A stretch of 19,126 nucleotides of DNA from CALZJC01 sp041574955 (lineage in GTDB: Bacteria; Acidobacteriota; Thermoanaerobaculia; Multivoradales; JAHEKO01), in assembly GCA_041574955.1 (NCBI GenBank), contig JBFGNS010000086.1:1-19126 (forward strand), written 5' to 3'. A model generated the notes under the pieces. That model was not told the DNA's origin. It made no database searches and worked only from the letters and a program-made list of their open reading frames with translations. Below, piece by piece: positions 14,611-19,126 of the stretch (its first letter is position 1; the number at the start of each line of letters is the position of its first letter). Made by a program: the position numbers and the translations under genes.

Positions 14611-17306
14611 TGGGAAGCGGGCCCGATCGGCGCCTCGAAGCGCTCTTCGCCGAGGCCCTCGAGCGGCGGCCGGAAGAGCGGCAACGGTTCATCGAGGAAG
14701 CGTGCCGGGGCGCGCCCGAGCTGGTGCCGGAGCTCGAGGAGCTGCTCGCCGCCCATGATCAGGCCGACACCTTCTTCGAGGGGCTTGCCGGCGAGATTCG
14801 CGCCGGCGCCGAGATGGAGCTCGCCAACTCCGCCCAGCCGAGGATCCGGATCGGCGCCTACCAGACGCTCGAGGTGATCGGCCACGGCGGCATGGGAGCG
14901 GTCTATCGCGCCCGGCGAGTGGACGGTGCGTTCGACCAGGAGGTGGCGTTGAAGCTCCCCCACCTCGACATGCAGACCCCTCGGCTGCGCGCCCGCTTCC
15001 TCGCCGAGCGGCAGCTCCTGGCGCAGCTCGAGCATCCCGGTATCGCCCGGCTGCTGGACGGCGGGATCACCGACGAGGGGCGCCCGTTCTTCGCCATGGA
15101 GTTCATCGACGGCAGACCGATCACCTCGCACTGCCGCGCCGAGAAGCTGTCGCCGGAGGAGATCGTGCGGCTCTTCGGCGAGGTGGTCGAGGCGGTCAGC
15201 TACCTGCACCGCAACCTGATCGTCCATCGGGATCTCAAGCCCTCGAACGTCCTGGTGGATCGGGAGGGACGGGTGAAGCTCCTGGACTTCGGCGTCGCCA
15301 AGCTGCTCGCCGACGGCGAGGCGGCGGCTCTCACCAGGACCGAGGAGCGGCTGCTGACGCCAAGCTATGCGGCGCCGGAGCAGCTCGCCGGGGAACGCGT
15401 CTCGACCGCCACCGACGTCTACGGACTCGGCGCCGTGCTCTACGAGCTGCTGGCCGGTCGGCCGCCGCGCCAGCCGGCAGGCGCCGGGCCGGCCGCCGCG
15501 CTGGCCGAGGTCAGGCCGCCGAGCGCCGTGGCCCGAGAGGCAGCGCACGAGCGGCGGGCCGCCGTCGCGCACCGCAACACGCGCGATCTCGACAACATCT
15601 GCCTCAAAGCCCTGAGGCCGGAGCCCGAGAGACGCTACGCCTCGGCGGAGCAGATGGGGCTCGACCTCGAGCGGTTTCTCGCCGGCCTGCCGGTGTCGGC
15701 TCGGCCCAGCACGCTTGGCTATCGCGCCGCCCGCTTCGTGCAGCGGCATCGCGCCGGCATGGCGGTGGCGGCGGTTGTGCTCGTGCTGCTGGCGTTGGGC
15801 CTGGTGCGCGAGCGCGGGCTGCGCGAGCGGGCCCAGAGGCAGGCCCGCAGGGCGGAAGCGGTCTCCGCGATCCTCGGGCGCCTCATCTCGTTGGCCGATC
15901 CGGTCCACGCGAGGGGGCGTGAGCTCACGGTCGCCGAGGTGCTCGACCAGGCGGACGAGGCGCTGACCGCCGACGGCACCCTGGCCGGTGCGCCGGCGGT
16001 CGAGGCGGAGGTCCGCCTGGTGCTGGGCAAGACCTACGCCTCGCTCGGCCGGCTGGCCGAGGCGCGGGCGGAGCTCGAGCGGGTGATCGAGCTCGGAAGC
16101 GGCGTGGAAGGCGCCGAAGAGAGCACGCTGCAGGCGACCCAGGAGCTGGCGCTGCTGCTGCGGCAGATCGAGCCCGAGCGAGCCCGGGCGATGCTGCGAC
16201 AGGTCGTCGAAGCGCGCGAGCGCGCCCACGGTCGCACGGACGAGCGAACGCTGGCGGCGATGGCCAGCCTGTCGCGGGCCCTGCGCCTGCCGACCGACCA
16301 CGACGAGGCCGAGGCGCTGGATCGCGAGATCCTCGAAGCGCGCCTGGCGGCGCTCGGACCGCGCGATCCCGAGACCCTGAAGGCGATGAACAGCCTGGCG
16401 GGGGTGCACTACGAAGCTGCCAGATACCAGGGCGCCGCCGAGCTGTACGCACGGGCGTACGGAGCGGCGCGCGAGTCCCTCGGCGTGGATCATCCGGAGA
16501 CGCTACGCTACGGCGGCAACCTGGCGGCGACCCGGGCCCAGCTGGGCCGCTACACCGAGTCCGAGTCCCTTCAGCGCGAGATCCTGGCAAGCCGTCTCGA
16601 GGTGCTCGGTCCAGAGCACCTTCTCACCGGACTGTCGCTGCACAACCTGGGCGAGGTGCTCTTCCGGCAGGCGAGGTACGAAGAGGCCGAAGAGGCCTTC
16701 CGGCGGGCTCTGGCGGCGCGCAGCGCACCGGGCGGCAGCATGGCCGGCTACTGGTACTCGAGCAGCTTCCTGGCCGACACGCTGCGCGAGCTCGGACGCC
16801 GGCGGGAAGCCGAGGCGCTATACCTGGAGACGATCGGCCAGCAGCGGGAGCTCTTCGGTGCGGGGTTCCCGGACACCTATCGCACGATGCTGGGTCTGGG
16901 CGAGCTGTACCTTCAGCGGGGGGATCTCGACCGGGCAGGCCGAGTCGCGCACGAAGCGCTCGCGGGCCTTATCGAGATCCAAGGCGAGGACCATCCTCAG
17001 GTCGCGGCCGGTCTCCTGCTGCTCGCCAGGGTGGAGGGCTCGAAGGGCGAGCTGGCAGGAGCACGAGCCCGCATCGACCGCGCGGTGGCGATCGTCGAAG
17101 CCAAGCTGCCGGCCGATCACCCGGCCGTGATCGACGCCCGGCTGGAACGGGCCGCGGTCGAGCTGGCGGCCGGCAACGCGCGGTCGGCGGCCGAGGGAGT
17201 CGGCGAGCTGGTCGAGATCCGCCTCGCCCGGCTCGGTCCCGACCATCCGGAAAGCCGCCGTGCGCTCGAGCTGGCCGCGGCGGTGAGCGAGGCCAATGGC
17301 GGATGA
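14610..17306 (+). CDS. Transmembrane Ser/Thr kinase with TPR array, coupled to the ECF sigma gene
   Basis: The 898-residue product starts at the ATG sharing its A with the sigma stop. Residues 1-75 are the helical N-terminal region (LEALFAEALERRPEERQRF) usual in this kinase group. The kinase domain follows: GHGGMGAVYRARR (91-103), Lys115, HRDLKPSN with Asp208, DFG starting at Asp226, and a TPSYAAPEQ activation loop. All catalytic residues are present. One helix (about 383-400, MAVAAVVLVLLALGLV) leads to a long TPR region (about 440-890) whose units carry kinesin-light-chain-like GxDHPET and LHNLGEVLFRQARYEEAEEAFRRAL signatures. Kinase inside and TPR in the periplasm is predicted. The TPR part presumably binds a partner protein, and the kinase probably phosphorylates the sigma factor (inference). 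A long reverse-strand frame over this gene is a codon-bias shadow. It converges on the M20 gene with only 27 bases between. Confidence 0.92.
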   Translation: MGSGPDRRLEALFAEALERRPEERQRFIEEACRGAPELVPELEELLAAHDQADTFFEGLAGEIRAGAEMELANSAQPRIRIGAYQTLEVIGHGGMGAVYRARRVDGAFDQEVALKLPHLDMQTPRLRARFLAERQLLAQLEHPGIARLLDGGITDEGRPFFAMEFIDGRPITSHCRAEKLSPEEIVRLFGEVVEAVSYLHRNLIVHRDLKPSNVLVDREGRVKLLDFGVAKLLADGEAAALTRTEERLLTPSYAAPEQLAGERVSTATDVYGLGAVLYELLAGRPPRQPAGAGPAAALAEVRPPSAVAREAAHERRAAVAHRNTRDLDNICLKALRPEPERRYASAEQMGLDLERFLAGLPVSARPSTLGYRAARFVQRHRAGMAVAAVVLVLLALGLVRERGLRERAQRQARRAEAVSAILGRLISLADPVHARGRELTVAEVLDQADEALTADGTLAGAPAVEAEVRLVLGKTYASLGRLAEARAELERVIELGSGVEGAEESTLQATQELALLLRQIEPERARAMLRQVVEARERAHGRTDERTLAAMASLSRALRLPTDHDEAEALDREILEARLAALGPRDPETLKAMNSLAGVHYEAARYQGAAELYARAYGAARESLGVDHPETLRYGGNLAATRAQLGRYTESESLQREILASRLEVLGPEHLLTGLSLHNLGEVLFRQARYEEAEEAFRRALAARSAPGGSMAGYWYSSSFLADTLRELGRRREAEALYLETIGQQRELFGAGFPDTYRTMLGLGELYLQRGDLDRAGRVAHEALAGLIEIQGEDHPQVAAGLLLLARVEGSKGELAGARARIDRAVAIVEAKLPADHPAVIDARLERAAVELAAGNARSAAEGVGELVEIRLARLGPDHPESRRALELAAAVSEANGG

Positions 17307-17333
17307 CGGCGGGCGGCGGGCGGGAGCGCCTTG

Positions 17334-18674
17334 CTACGGCGGCGCGGTTCCCACGGCACGGCTCAACCGGTAGAGCAGCAGCGCCGCCCGCGCGGTCTGG
17401 GTGGGCAGGGTCGCGAGGTCCGCGGTCTCCTCGACGGTGTGGCCGCCGCTGCCCATCAGCCCGATGCCGTCGAGCACCCGCGGCACCAGGTCGGCGACGA
17501 ACGAGACGTCGGCGGCGCCGGCGTTGCGCGGGTCGACCGCCGCCACCGGACCGAGCCCCAGGTCGCGGCTCGCCCGGTCGTAGAGCGCCAGCAGCTCGCG
17601 GTTGCCGCCGCGGTCGGCGAGCGGCGGGTAGCCCTCGGAGAAGCTGATCTCGGCCGACGTCTCGGGCAGGCCGTCGGCGACCACCGCCCGCATGGCGGCG
17701 ACGGCGCGCTCGTACTGTTCGGGCGACAGCGCCCTGAGGTCGCCCGCCACCCGCGCGTGCTCGGCCACCACGTTGTTCTTGCCGAAGGCGCTGCCGCGCC
17801 CCTCTTCGGGGTCGAACGCCACCTCGGTGCCGCCCACGATGACCCCCGGGTTGAAGGTGAGATCGGTCTCGCCGGCCAGCGCCGCGCGGAAGCCGCCGAG
17901 GATGCGCGCCGCCTCGTAGATGGCGCCGGCGCCCACTCCGGGCTGGAAGATCTGCGACGAGTGCGCCGGCACCCCGGTCACCTCGAGCTGCCAGCTGGTC
18001 GAGCCGCGGCGGGCGACGACCGCGGTCGCCGGGTCGCCGTCGCCGTCCTCGAAGCCGACGGCCGCCGCCGCGCCGGCCGCCGCCTCGCGCAGCGCGGCGC
18101 GCGACAGCGCCAGCGGCCGTCCGGCCTTCTCCTCGTCGCCGGTCAGCACCACCGCCAGCTCGAGGTCGTCGAGCACCCCCGCTTCGGCGAGCGCCCTGAG
18201 CGCGAACAGCATCACCACGTTGCCGCCCTTCATGTCGGTGGTTCCCGGCCCCTTGGCGCGCGTCTCGTCCAGCCGCTCGAACCGCTGGAACGGGCTGTCG
18301 GCCTCGAACACGGTGTCGAGGTGGCCGATCAGCAGCAGCCGCGGTCCGTTGCCGGGCCGCTCGGCCACCAGGTGACCGGCGCGCCCCACCGCCGAGCCGT
18401 CGGCCCAGTGGGTGGTGAACCCCAGCCGCTCGAGCTCGGCGGCGAAGATCCGCCCCACCTCGCGCACCCCCTCGAGGTTGAGGGTCCCCGAGTTGACGTC
18501 GACCGTGCGGCTGAGCAGCTCGAGCGCCTCCTCGGTGTACGCTCGGGCGTGGGCCGCGATCTCGGCCTCGACCGCCGTCAGCTCGGCGACGGCTGGCGGG
18601 GCCGCCGCCAGGGAGCAGGCCAGGAGGCCGGTGGCAGCGACCCCGCGGGCCAGGCTGACGTCGGGCTTTCGCAT
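17334..18674 (-). CDS. Exported M20-family metallopeptidase (glutamate carboxypeptidase-like)
   Basis: I chose ATG 18674 (446 residues) because it places a signal sequence (MRKPDVSLARGVAATGLLAC) at the N terminus; the frame could begin at 18728, which would add 18 residues before it. LLAC (Cys20) could be a lipobox, or cleavage could follow PPAVA (residue 30). The M20 zinc-site order is complete: GHLDTV (His118, Asp120), GTTDMKGG (Asp147), TGDEEKAG (Glu181 base, Glu182 ligand), an ADVSF Asp, and GSGGHTVEE (His412). The dimerisation domain lies between about residues 215 and 330 and contains VTGVPAHSSQ. The family removes C-terminal Glu or similar residues from small peptides or pteroyl conjugates, using two zinc ions. 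The substrate here is unknown, and periplasmic peptide scavenging is plausible. It is on the same strand as the DUF2135-like gene. Confidence 0.88.
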   Translation of the reverse strand: MRKPDVSLARGVAATGLLACSLAAAPPAVAELTAVEAEIAAHARAYTEEALELLSRTVDVNSGTLNLEGVREVGRIFAAELERLGFTTHWADGSAVGRAGHLVAERPGNGPRLLLIGHLDTVFEADSPFQRFERLDETRAKGPGTTDMKGGNVVMLFALRALAEAGVLDDLELAVVLTGDEEKAGRPLALSRAALREAAAGAAAAVGFEDGDGDPATAVVARRGSTSWQLEVTGVPAHSSQIFQPGVGAGAIYEAARILGGFRAALAGETDLTFNPGVIVGGTEVAFDPEEGRGSAFGKNNVVAEHARVAGDLRALSPEQYERAVAAMRAVVADGLPETSAEISFSEGYPPLADRGGNRELLALYDRASRDLGLGPVAAVDPRNAGAADVSFVADLVPRVLDGIGLMGSGGHTVEETADLATLPTQTARAALLLYRLSRAVGTAPP

Positions 18675-18684
18675 CAGGGCGACG

Positions 18685-18690
18685 AGTATA
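18685..18690 (-). promoter_or_regulatory. Possible -10 element (TATACT) just upstream of the M20 start
   Basis: On the reverse strand the context is CCTTATACTCGTCG. This is the closest match to TATAAT in a GC-rich neighbourhood. It ends ten bases before ATG 18674, so initiation would give a leader of only a few bases, and there is no Shine-Dalgarno at this ATG. No good -35 is seen at 17 bases. If real, the peptidase has its own promoter and a nearly leaderless mRNA. Confidence 0.35.
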
Positions 18691-18734
18691 AGGGCGCGCC
18701 GGAGGTCGAGTGGTGACGCATTGCCCACCCGCTC

Positions 18735-19126
18735 CTATCGGTCGGCGCGGCGCAGGGGCAGCTCGAGCTCGTGCTGGTAGGTCCGCTCGCGCAGCTCGTC
18801 GACCGCTCCCTGGTGGCTGCGCACTACCCGGCCGCGCAGCAGCACGTCGAGCCGCCAGCCGTCGGCCGGGTCGAGACCCTGGGGGTTGGCCATGTGGACC
18901 CAGTAGCGGTAGATGCCGTCCGCCGCCTGACCGCGCGGCCAGAAGACGTTCTCCATCGGTTGCGTGCAGATGCGGTCGGTGCGCTCGCCCGACTCGGGAT
19001 CGACCAGCAGGCCGCGCACGTTGCAGTCGACGTCGAGCCGGCCGCCGGAGGGCACCCGCCGGTTGAGGAAGTCGACGCGCTCGCGCGCCGGGCTCACCAC
19101 GTAGAGGTCGAGATCCGCCTCGCCCT
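18735..19126 (-). CDS. DUF2135-like beta-sandwich protein, C-terminal part (5' end beyond window)
   Basis: The reverse strand is open from the window edge to a stop at 18735, giving about 130 codons. The frame is open before the GTG at 19100, so that codon is probably internal and the gene begins outside the window. The visible sequence DLDLYVVSPARERVDFLNRR, then GGRLDVDCNVRG, ENVFWPRG and DGIYRYWVHMANPQ follows the order seen in DUF2135/YfaP-like domains (D-D-L-x-V-x-x-P, D-V-D-C-N, E-N-x-x-W-P, G-x-Y-x-x-x-V). These are beta-sandwich modules often found in exported proteins. The function is not known to me. Its stop lies 60 bases upstream of the M20 start at 18674 (6 bases from the alternative start at 18728), so the two may be co-transcribed. 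I rely on remembered family motifs. Confidence 0.68.
   Translation of the reverse strand, partial: GEADLDLYVVSPARERVDFLNRRVPSGGRLDVDCNVRGLLVDPESGERTDRICTQPMENVFWPRGQAADGIYRYWVHMANPQGLDPADGWRLDVLLRGRVVRSHQGAVDELRERTYQHELELPLRRADR

Noticed and set aside
14565..16493. Reverse-strand open frame of 642 codons
   Set aside because: It is antisense to the sigma-linked kinase, whose catalytic motifs are all on the plus strand; the reverse frame shows no family features.

Overview
This is a GC-rich, densely coding bacterial chromosomal segment. Several features fit an Acidobacteriota-like genome (possibly the Thermoanaerobaculia side) better than a proteobacterium or actinobacterium. These are two Ser/Thr kinases fused to TPR regions, an ECF-type sigma gene overlapping a kinase gene, a secreted thrombospondin type 3 repeat protein, a membrane-anchored PQQ-like propeller, and a G-C-T-A-C-A-A-T type -10 motif. 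No rRNA, tRNA or other marker is present, so the taxonomy is inference. I see no mobile element, CRISPR array, integrase or phage gene.

Layout. Positions 1-364 (-) hold the 5' part of a lipoprotein gene that leaves the window on the left. It is divergent from 491-2824 (+), an SLC13-type permease with four internal TrkA_C/RCK_C modules. That gene converges on 2891-5119 (-), an APC-superfamily amino-acid permease with two universal-stress-protein domains at its C terminus. A 308-base gap (5120-5427) follows, then four (+) genes that look separately transcribed: a kinase-TolB-like-TPR sensor (5428-7860), a five-helix membrane anchor with a PQQ-like propeller (7996-9834), a secreted alpha/beta hydrolase (9989-11215) and, after a 678-base gap, a secreted LamG-like/thrombospondin type 3 repeat protein (11894-13828). 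Next is a translationally coupled pair: an ECF-type sigma factor (14008-14610) and a transmembrane Ser/Thr kinase with TPRs (14610-17306). Converging on them from the right are an exported M20 metallopeptidase (17334-18674, -) and, upstream of it, the 3' part of a DUF2135-like beta-sandwich protein that leaves the window on the right.

Theme. The window is dominated by envelope proteins (two transporters, two kinase receptors, a membrane propeller and at least four exported proteins). Both transporters carry cytosolic regulatory domains fused to the permease. The most interesting regulatory unit is the sigma/kinase pair. The sigma factor has Thr-Thr-Ser where canonical ECF factors have an acidic patch in region 2.2, and its stop codon overlaps the start of the kinase gene. 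This suggests, by inference, a phosphorylation-activated sigma factor. The remaining genes are recognisable families, and I see no clearly new multi-gene system here.
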